From assembly GCA_030040035.1 (NCBI GenBank), contig JASHUJ010000045.1, positions 1-7,312 of the forward strand: 7,312 nucleotides of DNA. The letters are read 5' to 3'. The notes beneath the pieces were generated by a model. The model saw only the letters and a program-made list of their open reading frames with translations, was not told where the DNA came from and did not search any database. Shown here piece by piece: positions 1 through 5,966 of this stretch; position 1 is the stretch's first letter; each line of letters begins with the position of its first letter. Source of the DNA: Thermoplasmata archaeon (GTDB lineage: Archaea; Thermoplasmatota; Thermoplasmata; Lutacidiplasmatales; UBA184). The position numbers were made by a program, and so were the translations under genes.

Positions 1-422
1 TCGGACGACGTCTCGCCGCTCGACGGCGGCGACCACTCCTTGATCGGGGTCTTCTTCACGCCGGCGGCGCTCGCGAGCGCGTTCTTCGTCCCCTGCTTCG
101 CCTTGTGCCCGGCGGTGACGACCGCGTCGCGGGCCGCTCCGGCGGCGCGCGCGGTCCCGGAGCCGATCGCCGCGCCGGCGTTCGCGAACCGCTGGGGGAG
201 CCGCCGCATCTCCTCGTCCATCGACTTGCCGACCCGCGAGAATTCGTCCTGGATGTCGGAGGCGAGCGACTTTGCCTGCTTGGCGGTCACGTGGCCGAGG
301 CGTTCGATCTTCTGGTCGAGGTCGGAGAACTCGGACGCAAAATCGCGGCCGAGACCGCCGGCCGCGTGTCGCATGTCGGCGAGATGGCGGCGGAACTGCG
401 CCTGTTCGCGGCTTTCGGGCAT
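1..422 (-). CDS. Helix-rich hypothetical protein, C-terminus beyond window
   Basis: A minus-strand frame starts at ATG 422-420 (MPESREQAQFRRHLADMRHA) and stays open to the left edge, giving 140 codons without a stop. I do not recognise a family. Residues 1-75 are charged and heptad-like, with Leu/Ile/Phe spaced among Arg, Asp and Glu, suggesting a coiled coil. Residues 80-125 are Ala/Gly/Lys-rich, and the last visible part is Pro/Ser-rich (KEWSPPSSGETSS). No signal peptide or membrane segment is visible. A GAGGG ribosome-binding-like stretch lies just before the start, and a TATA-like box lies about 40 nt upstream. An ATG five bases earlier is out of frame. It follows the VWA gene on the same strand by 68 bp but seems to have its own promoter, so a functional link with the ATPase/VWA pair is only a guess. 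Confidence 0.65.
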   Translation of the reverse strand, partial: MPESREQAQFRRHLADMRHAAGGLGRDFASEFSDLDQKIERLGHVTAKQAKSLASDIQDEFSRVGKSMDEEMRRLPQRFANAGAAIGSGTARAAGAARDAVVTAGHKAKQGTKNALASAAGVKKTPIKEWSPPSSGETSS

Positions 423-456
423 CGCATCCCTCGCTGCCCCGAACGAGGGCGGCGGG

Positions 457-466
457 AGATAAAGTG
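457..466 (-). promoter_or_regulatory. TATA-like box before the small helical protein gene
   Basis: On the minus strand the short gap after the VWA stop codon contains ACTTTATCTC, an AT-rich island in otherwise very GC-rich DNA. It resembles an archaeal TATA box. Transcription would start around 435, leaving a short leader with a GAGGG motif before the ATG at 422. This is by eye only. Confidence 0.45.
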
Positions 467-490
467 TTGGCCCGCGGGCGGCGGGGGGTC

Positions 491-2014
491 CTATCCGCCC
501 ATGCGGCGGTCCGCCCGGCGCCGGCGAGCGCGCGGTCCGGCGGAGGCGACCGGTGGCGGCGGCGGGGAGGCGGACGTGACCCGCCGCTCCGTCTGCGTGC
601 CGTGCGCCCAGCGCACGAGTAGCTCGACCCCGAGGTGGGACGGCTCGGTCACGACCAGCTCGCCGCCCAGCGTCCGGGCCACGCTCCGGGCGGCGACCTC
701 GTACTCGGGGTGCGCGGACTTGAGGAGGATGACGGTCGATCGGAGCGGTACGACCGTGGCGAGCTCGCGTGCGCGTTCGAGCGCGTGTTCGAGCGCGACG
801 TCGAGCTGGCCGCTCCGGACCCGCCCGTCGTCGTCGGTGTACGCCTCGGGCAGCCCATCGGTGATGAGATAGAGCTCCCGGCGCGAGGCCCGCGACGCCC
901 GCAGGAGGAGGTGGGCCGCCCGGAGCGCTTCCGCGGTGTTGGTGAACGCGCCCGGTCGGCACTCCCACAGTTCGACCAGATCGAGGACCTGGACGTCGTT
1001 GTCGAACGCCAGGAGATCGACCGTCGCGTCCGGGTAGCGACGCCGCACCGCGACGTAGAGCGCGAGCAGGGCTTTCTTCGCCGCTTCGAGCTTGCCGGAC
1101 TCCGCCATGCTGCCCGACCGGTCGAAGGCGAGCACGACGTGGACGCGCTCGCTCGTCACTTCCCGGTAGATGTAGCTCGTTGACTCGTCGATGTGCCGCG
1201 ACCCCACGAGACGGGCGGCGAGCAGGGAACCCGGGAGGTCGAGGTGCGCGACCTCCTCGGGCTGGCGGAGTCGCGCCTTCTCGTAGACCCCCGTCGACCC
1301 GCCGCCCTTCAGCGAGAGCCGGATGTCCCCGGGGAGCTTGCGGCTCTCCTCCTCGAGCAGGAGCCGGGCGAAGCGCTCGACGAGCCCGTAGGTGACGATG
1401 AGCTCGCCGGCTCGCTCCGCGACGAAGCCGCGTTCCTTGAGCTCCCGCTCCAGCCGCCGCTCTTCGCCCGCCCGGACCCGGGCCTCGGTCTCCGACTCGG
1501 CGCGGCGCCGCGCCTCGTCGCGCTCCGCCTCGAGACGGCGTCGCTGGGCCTCGGCCTCCCGCCGCTTCGCCTCGGCCTCCCGCTCGAGCGACCGCTCGCG
1601 AGCGCGCAGCGAGCCGCTCACACTGTCGGAGAGCTCGTTCCGTTCGGCCGGCGAGAGTCGGGCTAGGGTCTCGCCGATCTCGGACGGGCCGATCGCACGG
1701 CCCGCCAGCGAGGGCACCGCGATCGGGATCGTCCGTCCTCGGGGCGAACCGGCCGACGCGGGGGCCTTCGACCGGGAGAACAGTCGGCGGAGCCAGGCGA
1801 AGAATCGGGCGAACGCGGCACGAAGGCGGGCGAAGATCCCGGGCCGAGGCGGCGGCTGATTCCAGGACGCGTCCGGAAGGAGGAGCGCGGAACGGATGTC
1901 GTCGAGCAGGTCGGAAGGCGGCATCCGCGACCAGTCGATCGACCGCGCGGATCGAAGGCGCTCCTCGAGCTCGGCGATCTGGCGCGCGACCTCCTCGTCC
2001 GACTTCTGGCTCAC
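491..2014 (-). CDS. VWA-domain (CoxE/ChlD-like) protein
   Basis: From the first standard in-frame start, GTG 2014-2012, the frame encodes 507 residues. Residues 60-80 (IFARLRAAFARFFAWLRRLF) form a basic aromatic amphipathic stretch that might touch membranes. Residues 125-200 are a strongly charged Arg/Glu coiled coil. The VWA domain covers about 290-460, with a complete MIDAS metal site: DRSGS at 298-302, the FTNT threonine at 358-360 and ITDG with D386. A PPPPP run and an Arg-rich tail finish the protein. VWA proteins of this type partner MoxR/ChlI-like AAA+ ATPases in metal insertion or complex remodelling, and such an ATPase lies directly upstream. GAGGAG sits 9 nt before the GTG, so initiation there is possible. 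However, the same frame continues upstream for about 90 codons of coding character without a standard start, so the true protein is probably longer. Confidence 0.85.
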   Translation of the reverse strand: MSQKSDEEVARQIAELEERLRSARSIDWSRMPPSDLLDDIRSALLLPDASWNQPPPRPGIFARLRAAFARFFAWLRRLFSRSKAPASAGSPRGRTIPIAVPSLAGRAIGPSEIGETLARLSPAERNELSDSVSGSLRARERSLEREAEAKRREAEAQRRRLEAERDEARRRAESETEARVRAGEERRLERELKERGFVAERAGELIVTYGLVERFARLLLEEESRKLPGDIRLSLKGGGSTGVYEKARLRQPEEVAHLDLPGSLLAARLVGSRHIDESTSYIYREVTSERVHVVLAFDRSGSMAESGKLEAAKKALLALYVAVRRRYPDATVDLLAFDNDVQVLDLVELWECRPGAFTNTAEALRAAHLLLRASRASRRELYLITDGLPEAYTDDDGRVRSGQLDVALEHALERARELATVVPLRSTVILLKSAHPEYEVAARSVARTLGGELVVTEPSHLGVELLVRWAHGTQTERRVTSASPPPPPVASAGPRARRRRADRRMGG

Positions 2015-2290
2015 GAGGGCGAGCTCCTCGACGCGGTGGTCGTACTCCTCGACGAGATGCGCGACCCGCCGGGCCGCCTGCCGCCGGAGACGCTCCCGCA
2101 GTCGTTCGAGACGCTCGCGCAGTTCTCGGTCCTCGGCGGCCTTCGTCCGGACCAGTGCCCGCGCGCCGTCGACGCCCTGTTCGGCGAGGGCTCGGACGAG
2201 CGCCGCCGAGTCGAGCGCGTCGAGCAGATCGTCCGAGACGACGTCGTCCGGATAGTCGCGGCAGTCGGGGAGGGTGACCGCCCCGTCAGA
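2015..2290 (-). other. Coding extension of the VWA frame without a start codon
   Basis: Between the ATPase stop (TGA, 2288-2286) and the GTG at 2014, the VWA frame is open and reads like real protein. It begins around VTLPDCRDYPDDVVSDDLLD and continues into an Arg/Glu/Leu coiled coil (for example RELRERLERLRERLRRQAAR) that runs smoothly into the VWA N-terminus. Third codon positions are almost all G or C while second positions are mixed, the pattern of true coding in this genome. The frame has no ATG, GTG or TTG back to a TGA inside the ATPase gene. A +1 shift at the six-C run (2291-2296) would fuse it to the ATPase. An alternative is a rare start codon. Confidence 0.7.
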
Positions 2291-3821
2291 GGGGGGCGTC
2301 GTCGGCGTCCTCCTCGCGGCAGGAGAACAGCGAGAACTCCTCGAGGAGCCGGAAAACGTTCACCGCGGCGTCCGTGGCGGGTACGTCGGGGCCGGGACGC
2401 TCGCGCTGGACCACGTACGCAGAGAAGCCGCGGAACTTGGGGAAGAGCGCGCCGTCGTTCGCGAGCTGCGACCTCAGCTCCGCATCGTCCTTGAGCCGGC
2501 GCCCCTCGCCGACGAGTGCCTCGGCCTCGCCCTTGTTTTCCTTGAGCGCGTCGTGGTAGTACCGGCACCAGTAGACGCCGGCGCTTCGCTTGAGGGCCGG
2601 GGCAAGGTACTGCTCGATGAAGTCGCCGACCCGCTTCTCGTTCTGGCGGAAGGAATCGCCGCTGCGGGCCCGGATGCGCCCGCGCATCGCGTGGACGAGA
2701 CCAGCCCGTAGGTCGGCCTGGATCGGGGGAGCGTGTCCCGCGAGCGCGGCGATCGCCGCGGTCCGGTGGGCGACGTCGATCAGCGTCCGGTTCGAACCGA
2801 CCTCGCCGATGTCGGGGTTGTCCTCGCTCATGCGGAGACGCCAGGCTTCGATGACCCGCACGCCGGCGTCGACGAGCACCTCGGGGACGTACTCCGCGCC
2901 GACCTCCCCGCGGGCGAGCTCGACGATGTGGCGGTTGTCGGCGTGGCGGCTGTTGTACGTGACGTGCAAGCTCGTGAGACGGTCGGAGAGCGGGTCGTTG
3001 ATGTTGTCGAGATCGGAGAGGTTCGACGTGCTCACGGCGACGAACCACGCGGGGAATGTCTCCCGGGACTTCGATGGGGTCACCGTGCCCTCTTGCAGGG
3101 CCTGGAGCAGCACGTTCTGCGTGCCGAGCGGGAGCTTCCCGATCTCGTCGACGAGCAGGAATCCACGGTTCGCCTGCAGGAGCTTCCCCGGCTCGAGCAC
3201 GAGGGGGCTCATCGGGTCCCCGACCTCCTCGAGCTTCCGGAGGTTGATGTTCCCGGTCAAGTGGTCCGGGAAGACCTCGGAGCTACCCTGAAGCCGGGCG
3301 AAGCCGAACCCCTCGCGGAGCAGGACGAACTCGCCCGGCACCTTCTTCGGATCGATCGTCGCGGGGTCGAAGTTCGCGGGGTCTCCTCCGGCCGAGAATC
3401 GACGGCGGCAGATCGGACAGGGGGGGAAGCGGGCCGCGACCGCAGCATCGGTCAGCGAGAGCGGGTGATCGAGGACCGGACAACCCTCGACCGCCCACAC
3501 CGCCTTCGGGAACAGGCTCCAGAGATCGCGCGCGAGGCTCGTCTTCCCCGCGCCGGAGGGGCCGAAGAGCAAGATGTGAGAGCCCGACACGACCGCGGTG
3601 ACCAGATCCTCGTAGGTCGCGTCCGGCAATACGGTCCGGGGAAAGAGCGCACGGACCGCCTCGGCGCGTCCGAGACCCTTCGCGCGGAGCCCGTCGAGGA
3701 GTCGTAGCACCTCGGAGCGGAACCGCTCCCCGGGAGTCTCGACGGTCACCCCGGACGCCATGAGCTCCGCCGCGGTCGCGCGGGTGCCGGGGCGCGCCAT
3801 CTCGCGCGATGCCGCCGCCAC
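2286..3821 (-). CDS. AAA+ ATPase with ChlI/MoxR and PrkA-like features
   Basis: This is a 511-residue cytosolic AAA+ ATPase. Walker A is GPSGAGKTS at 87-95, Walker B FLLVDE at 221-226, sensor 1 VSTSN at 263-267, and the arginine finger is probably R281 in SDRLT. A helical lid with SNRTLIDVA lies near 343-351. Between Walker A and B is an insert with EGCPVLDHPLSL (112-123) and CPIC (135-138), then a GEFVLLREGF and LTGNINLRKL stretch. This resembles the AAA module of PrkA kinases more than plain MoxR, but the PrkA C-terminal kinase domain is not evident. C114, C135 and C138 could bind zinc. The start is GTG at 3821; ATG at 3800 is an alternative. A TATA-like box about 25 nt before the GTG fits a leaderless message. 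The downstream VWA frame suggests an ATPase/VWA remodelling machine. Substrate unknown. Confidence 0.88.
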   Translation of the reverse strand: MAAASREMARPGTRATAAELMASGVTVETPGERFRSEVLRLLDGLRAKGLGRAEAVRALFPRTVLPDATYEDLVTAVVSGSHILLFGPSGAGKTSLARDLWSLFPKAVWAVEGCPVLDHPLSLTDAAVAARFPPCPICRRRFSAGGDPANFDPATIDPKKVPGEFVLLREGFGFARLQGSSEVFPDHLTGNINLRKLEEVGDPMSPLVLEPGKLLQANRGFLLVDEIGKLPLGTQNVLLQALQEGTVTPSKSRETFPAWFVAVSTSNLSDLDNINDPLSDRLTSLHVTYNSRHADNRHIVELARGEVGAEYVPEVLVDAGVRVIEAWRLRMSEDNPDIGEVGSNRTLIDVAHRTAAIAALAGHAPPIQADLRAGLVHAMRGRIRARSGDSFRQNEKRVGDFIEQYLAPALKRSAGVYWCRYYHDALKENKGEAEALVGEGRRLKDDAELRSQLANDGALFPKFRGFSAYVVQRERPGPDVPATDAAVNVFRLLEEFSLFSCREEDADDAPL

Positions 3822-3840
3822 GGCGCGCGCAACTGGGTTT

Positions 3841-3851
3841 GGGATATCTAG
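3841..3851 (-). promoter_or_regulatory. TATA-like box for the ATPase gene
   Basis: On the minus strand the sequence CTAGATATCCC lies in an otherwise GC-rich gap. Its centre is about 25 nt upstream of the GTG at 3821, the archaeal TATA-to-start distance, so transcription could begin at or next to that codon and give a leaderless mRNA. Confidence 0.5.
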
Positions 3852-3930
3852 TTTGCCGCGCGTTAGATCTCGGCCTTCAATCGTTCCGAGGACGCCGGAC
3901 GGGCGTCGGTGTCCGTCCGCAACGAGGCAG

Positions 3931-3940
3931 GTTTAAGTAG
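3931..3940 (+). promoter_or_regulatory. TATA-like box for rps3ae
   Basis: GTTTAAGTAG stands out as AT-rich and is centred about 34 nt before the ATG at 3969. Transcription would start near 3960, giving a leader of only a few bases, common for archaeal ribosomal protein genes. No ribosome-binding site is visible before the ATG. The divergent ATPase promoter shares this 147-bp gap. Confidence 0.55.
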
Positions 3941-3968
3941 AACGTCCGAGTCCGCGCGCCGCGCACGA

Positions 3969-4685
3969 ATGGCCGAGAAGGAGTCCGCCGCGAAGAAGCC
4001 CGCCTTGGCCCGGACGGTCAAGGACAAGTGGCGGGCGAAGCACTGGTTCAAGGTCCGCGCCCCGGGCCTGTTCCAGCACCTCGAGCTCGGCGAGACCGTG
4101 GCGAGCGAGCCGGAGCAGGTCGTCGGTCGAACTCTCGAGACGACCCTGCCCGAGCTGTCGGGCGCGGCCGACGCGGCAAAGGCGCATGTCAAGTTGCGCT
4201 TCCGGGTGGAGCGGATCTCGGGCGACGGCGTCGCCGAGGCGCGGTTCATCGGTCACGATCTGACGTCGGACTACGTGCGGCGCCTGGCGCGCCGCAAGCG
4301 CTCGAAGATCGATACCGCCCTCACGGTCACGACCAAGGACGGGGTTCAGATCGTGCTCAAGCCAGTCGCGGTCAGCGAGCAGCGCCTGCAAACCCGGCTG
4401 CGCGCCGAGCTCCGGCACAAGATCGTCTCCACGCTCACCGAGGAGGCGCAACTTCGCACGTCCCCCGAGTTCGTCCGGGAGATGCTGCAGGGGGAGCTCT
4501 CGAAGGTGATGGCCCACGGCGTCAAGACGCTCTATCCGCTGAAGAAGATCGAGATCCGCCGCTCGGAGGTGCTCGGCACCATCTCCGACGAGCTTCCGGC
4601 TCCTGAGACGAGCCCCGCGATGGAAGGACCCGCGGCGCCCGAGGGCGCCCCCGTCGCCCCCGCGGGCGATGTGTCGACAGTCTAA
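3969..4685 (+). CDS. rps3ae: Small ribosomal subunit protein eS1 (S3Ae)
   Basis: The frame encodes 238 residues matching archaeal/eukaryotic S3Ae, a 30S subunit protein absent from bacteria. Recognisable family stretches are DKWRAKHWFKVRAP near the start, a central VKLRFRVERISG, the hallmark FIGHDLTSDYVRRLARRKRS, IDTALTVTTKDG, and LYPLKKIEIRRSEVLG near the end of the core. I chose ATG at 3969 (MAEKESAAKK). A GTG 20 codons earlier is in frame, but it lies upstream of the TATA-like box and the added residues look non-coding. The last 36 residues, after the core, form an Ala/Pro/Glu-rich tail (DELPAPETSPAMEG...), probably disordered and lineage-specific. The tRNA gene follows 32 bp downstream without an obvious promoter of its own, so co-transcription is possible. 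Confidence 0.95.
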   Translation: MAEKESAAKKPALARTVKDKWRAKHWFKVRAPGLFQHLELGETVASEPEQVVGRTLETTLPELSGAADAAKAHVKLRFRVERISGDGVAEARFIGHDLTSDYVRRLARRKRSKIDTALTVTTKDGVQIVLKPVAVSEQRLQTRLRAELRHKIVSTLTEEAQLRTSPEFVREMLQGELSKVMAHGVKTLYPLKKIEIRRSEVLGTISDELPAPETSPAMEGPAAPEGAPVAPAGDVSTV

Positions 4686-4717
4686 TCCTCCCGTGCGCGC
4701 GACTGTCTTCGGCACCC

Positions 4718-4820
4718 GTCGGAGTGGCTCAGCCTGGTAGAGCACGGGACTCATAGCGGGGCGCGATACCGCGCTCCGGGAGAGATCCTGGGGTCGGGGG
4801 TTCAAATCCCCCCTCCGACA
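4718..4820 (+). tRNA. tRNA with CAU anticodon (elongator Met or Ile2), intron-containing
   Basis: All arms fold by hand. Acceptor GTCGGAG (4718-4724) pairs with CTCCGAC (4813-4819), with discriminator A at 4820. The D stem is GCTC/GAGC (4727-4730/4740-4743), the anticodon stem CGGGA/TCCTG (4745-4749/4786-4790), and the T stem GGGGG/CCCCC flanks TTCAAAT. The mature RNA is 74 nt after removing a 29-nt intron, and CCA is not encoded. The anticodon loop becomes CTCATAA, anticodon CAT at 4752-4754. It is not the initiator: it has G1-C72, not A1-U72, and pair 31-39 is A-U, so the initiator's three consecutive G-C pairs are missing. Elongator Met is most likely. Ile2, decoded after agmatidine modification, cannot be excluded. 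No promoter is visible in the 32 bp after rps3ae. Confidence 0.95.
4756..4784 (+). other. tRNA intron (29 nt) at position 37/38 with bulge-helix-bulge
   Basis: The intron forms a 9-bp hairpin (4757-4765 with 4770-4778, loop ATAC). The exon-intron junctions form the archaeal splicing-endonuclease motif. A three-base bulge U4754 A4755|G4756 and a three-base bulge A4783 G4784|A4785 flank a four-pair helix, 4750-4753 with 4779-4782. Three of these pairs are Watson-Crick and the fourth is A4753 opposite G4779. Cuts after the second bulge base at each side restore a seven-base anticodon loop. Confidence 0.85.
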
Positions 4821-4826
4821 CTTCGG
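4796..4826 (+). repeat. tRNA 3'-end copy of a direct repeat (attL-like)
   Basis: The T arm, acceptor strand and the first bases after the tRNA recur at 6531-6561 in the same orientation, with 27 of 31 positions identical. The differences are at 4804, 4808, 4819 and 4821. Similarity continues for about ten more bases with a one-base gap. tRNA 3' ends are classic integration sites, so this copy would be the intact, gene-restoring end of an element. Confidence 0.5.
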
Positions 4827-4836
4827 ATTTGAACCC
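4798..4836. repeat. Perfect 12-bp inverted repeat reaching from T arm past the tRNA
   Basis: GGGTTCAAATCC (4798-4809, T arm) is exactly reverse-complementary to GGATTTGAACCC (4825-4836), just beyond the tRNA end, with 15 bases between. In the precursor RNA this trailer could compete with the T arm or form a 3' hairpin that aids termination or processing. Confidence 0.7.
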
Positions 4837-4925
4837 TCACGTACCCGGATTTGAGCCGTTAATCGAAGGTTTAGCCGTTAAGTCTCCGTACGACTCGCCC
4901 GCATTCCAGTTGCGGAGCTTCATGG

Positions 4926-4944
4926 GGGCGCGCCACGCGCGCCC
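4926..4944 (-). terminator. GC-rich hairpin after the SRPBCC operon, possible terminator
   Basis: A seven-pair all-GC stem (4926-4932 with 4938-4944, five-base loop) lies just downstream of the SRPBCC stop codon at 4960, preceded by a smaller AGCCC/GGGCT hairpin. No U-tract follows on the minus strand, so a terminator role is uncertain; it may only be a GC-rich palindrome. Confidence 0.25.
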
Positions 4945-4959
4945 GCTCGAGCCCTCGGG

Positions 4960-5406
4960 CTATTCGGTTGGATTGGGTGTGCCCTGTCCGGTCGTGATGA
5001 GTTTTCGCAAGCTGTCTTTGATGTAGAAGCGCCACGCGCTTGAGCAATCACCGTAGCACTCCACCGCCGGAGCTAGACCGACGTGGGTGAATCGGAGTTC
5101 GGTCTTGTCTCCCTTCATCGCGATGTCAAAGACGATGTCCGTGCCGTTCCACTCCCGGTTGTCCTTGACGAAGCTCAGGTAGCTGTCGGTGACGTGCCAC
5201 ACGACCCTCTTTCCGGGCACCATTTCCGTGATCTTCTGCGTGCTGCGGTGAAGATCCTGGTACCGGTATGTCCACTGAGAACTGAGCCTATCGGTTCGGC
5301 CGGTGATCTCGCCCGACCACCAGGCGCGGACGTTGTTGACGGCTTCGTACACCTGCTTCGGAGTCTTGTCCACCAGAATCGAAACGGTGTAGTCCTTCCC
5401 CTTCAT
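4960..5406 (-). CDS. SRPBCC/AHSA1-like protein
   Basis: A 148-residue protein of the START/SRPBCC fold, the group annotated as AHSA1 (activator of Hsp90 ATPase homologue) or polyketide-cyclase-like. It shows the usual pattern: DYTVSILVDKTPKQVYEAV at the N-terminus, NNVRAWWSGEITG, the central PGKRVVWHVTDSYLSFV and EWNGTDIVFDI strands, the LRFTHVGLAP turn, and a long C-terminal helix ending SLRKLITTGQG. These proteins form a hydrophobic ligand cavity; the ligand cannot be told from sequence. I start at ATG 5406 (MKGKDYTV), preceded by GAGGAAGGG; an upstream in-frame start adds 11 unlikely residues. It follows a related frameshifted gene by 16 bp, so the two were probably one operon. It looks close to forms common in bacteria, suggesting transfer into this archaeon. 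Confidence 0.88.
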   Translation of the reverse strand: MKGKDYTVSILVDKTPKQVYEAVNNVRAWWSGEITGRTDRLSSQWTYRYQDLHRSTQKITEMVPGKRVVWHVTDSYLSFVKDNREWNGTDIVFDIAMKGDKTELRFTHVGLAPAVECYGDCSSAWRFYIKDSLRKLITTGQGTPNPTE

Positions 5407-5422
5407 CGAACCCTTCCTCTTG

Positions 5423-5871
5423 TCAGCGCGTTGACCCACGCTTGCGAGGCTCGAAGCCGGCCGCGAGCCATCCTATGATCATTCCCCACCCCTCCTCGTG
5501 AGCAAGGGCCATTCTAGAGTCCCGGAGGCCCATGTGGCGAAGGGCAAATTGGGTCCCCTTCCCCTTACCCTGCAACAAAATCCTGAATTTGGTTTCTGCA
5601 CCAAGGGTTCCTTCCGAGGCCCAAGTGTGCTCGATCCAGCTGGGCCGGTCGAGTCGCACGAAGCGGCCGAAGGGGTTGGTAGGGGCATGGGCGGGCCCAT
5701 ATTGATGTAGAACAGCCCGCCAATATCACGGTTCACGATAGCGAGCCGAATCCCGTGATGTTGGGACCAAGGGGTCGCCGGATGCTTGGGGTTGGTCCAC
5801 GCTTCGAATACTTCGACGGGCTTCGCGGCAATCTCTCGTGTCACCTTCGCGATGGGTTGCGCCCGGCTCAC
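5423..5871 (-). pseudogene. Frameshifted SRPBCC/AHSA1-like gene
   Basis: Two overlapping minus-strand frames make one SRPBCC protein of about 149 residues. The first half, from GTG 5871 (MSRAQPIAKVTREIAAKPVE, to GGLFYINM), has the family N-terminus with WTNPKHPATPW. The second half continues in another frame with NPFGRFVRLDRPSWIEHTWA, SEGTLGAETKFRILL, GKGTQFALRHMGLRDS and a terminal helix containing HEEGWGMIIGWLAAGF. The switch lies near 5687-5700, in a GC-rich stretch, and needs a net one-base loss. The start is supported by GGAGG (5879-5883) seven bases before the GTG. After the shift the first frame turns into Pro/Ser/Thr/Arg-rich sequence typical of misreading. It is 16 bp upstream of the intact SRPBCC gene. 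A sequencing error rather than true decay is possible. Confidence 0.75.
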
Positions 5872-5966
5872 TCACGTTCCTCCAGAGTTCGAAGCCGCAA
5901 CTCCCCCAGCACATCATCTTGATGTTCCGTTTCGAGTGACGTCCTTCACCGTTCCAAAGTGTGCGA

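Noticed and set aside
40..872. Plus-strand open frames at the left end
   Set aside because: They are antisense to the helical protein and VWA genes and show Ala/Arg/Ser-rich translations with no motifs.
2011..3048. Long minus-strand open frame overlapping the ATPase and the gap before the VWA gene
   Set aside because: Its translation is an Arg/Ser/Pro-rich shadow of the ATPase frame in high-GC DNA; the real coding frame in the gap is that of the VWA protein.
2733..3707. Plus-strand open frame of over 300 codons
   Set aside because: It mirrors the ATPase gene on the other strand; length is explained by high GC content and lack of stop codons.
3933..4805. Minus-strand open frame across rps3ae and into the tRNA
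   Set aside because: It runs antisense to a confidently identified ribosomal protein and through a tRNA, so it is not a gene.
4854..4881. Two AGCCGTTAA direct repeats suggesting an origin or CRISPR
   Set aside because: Only two 9-bp copies with 19-bp spacing start to start; too few and too short to support an array or iterons.
5083..5478. Plus-strand open frame opposite the SRPBCC gene
   Set aside because: Antisense shadow of a recognised SRPBCC reading frame.
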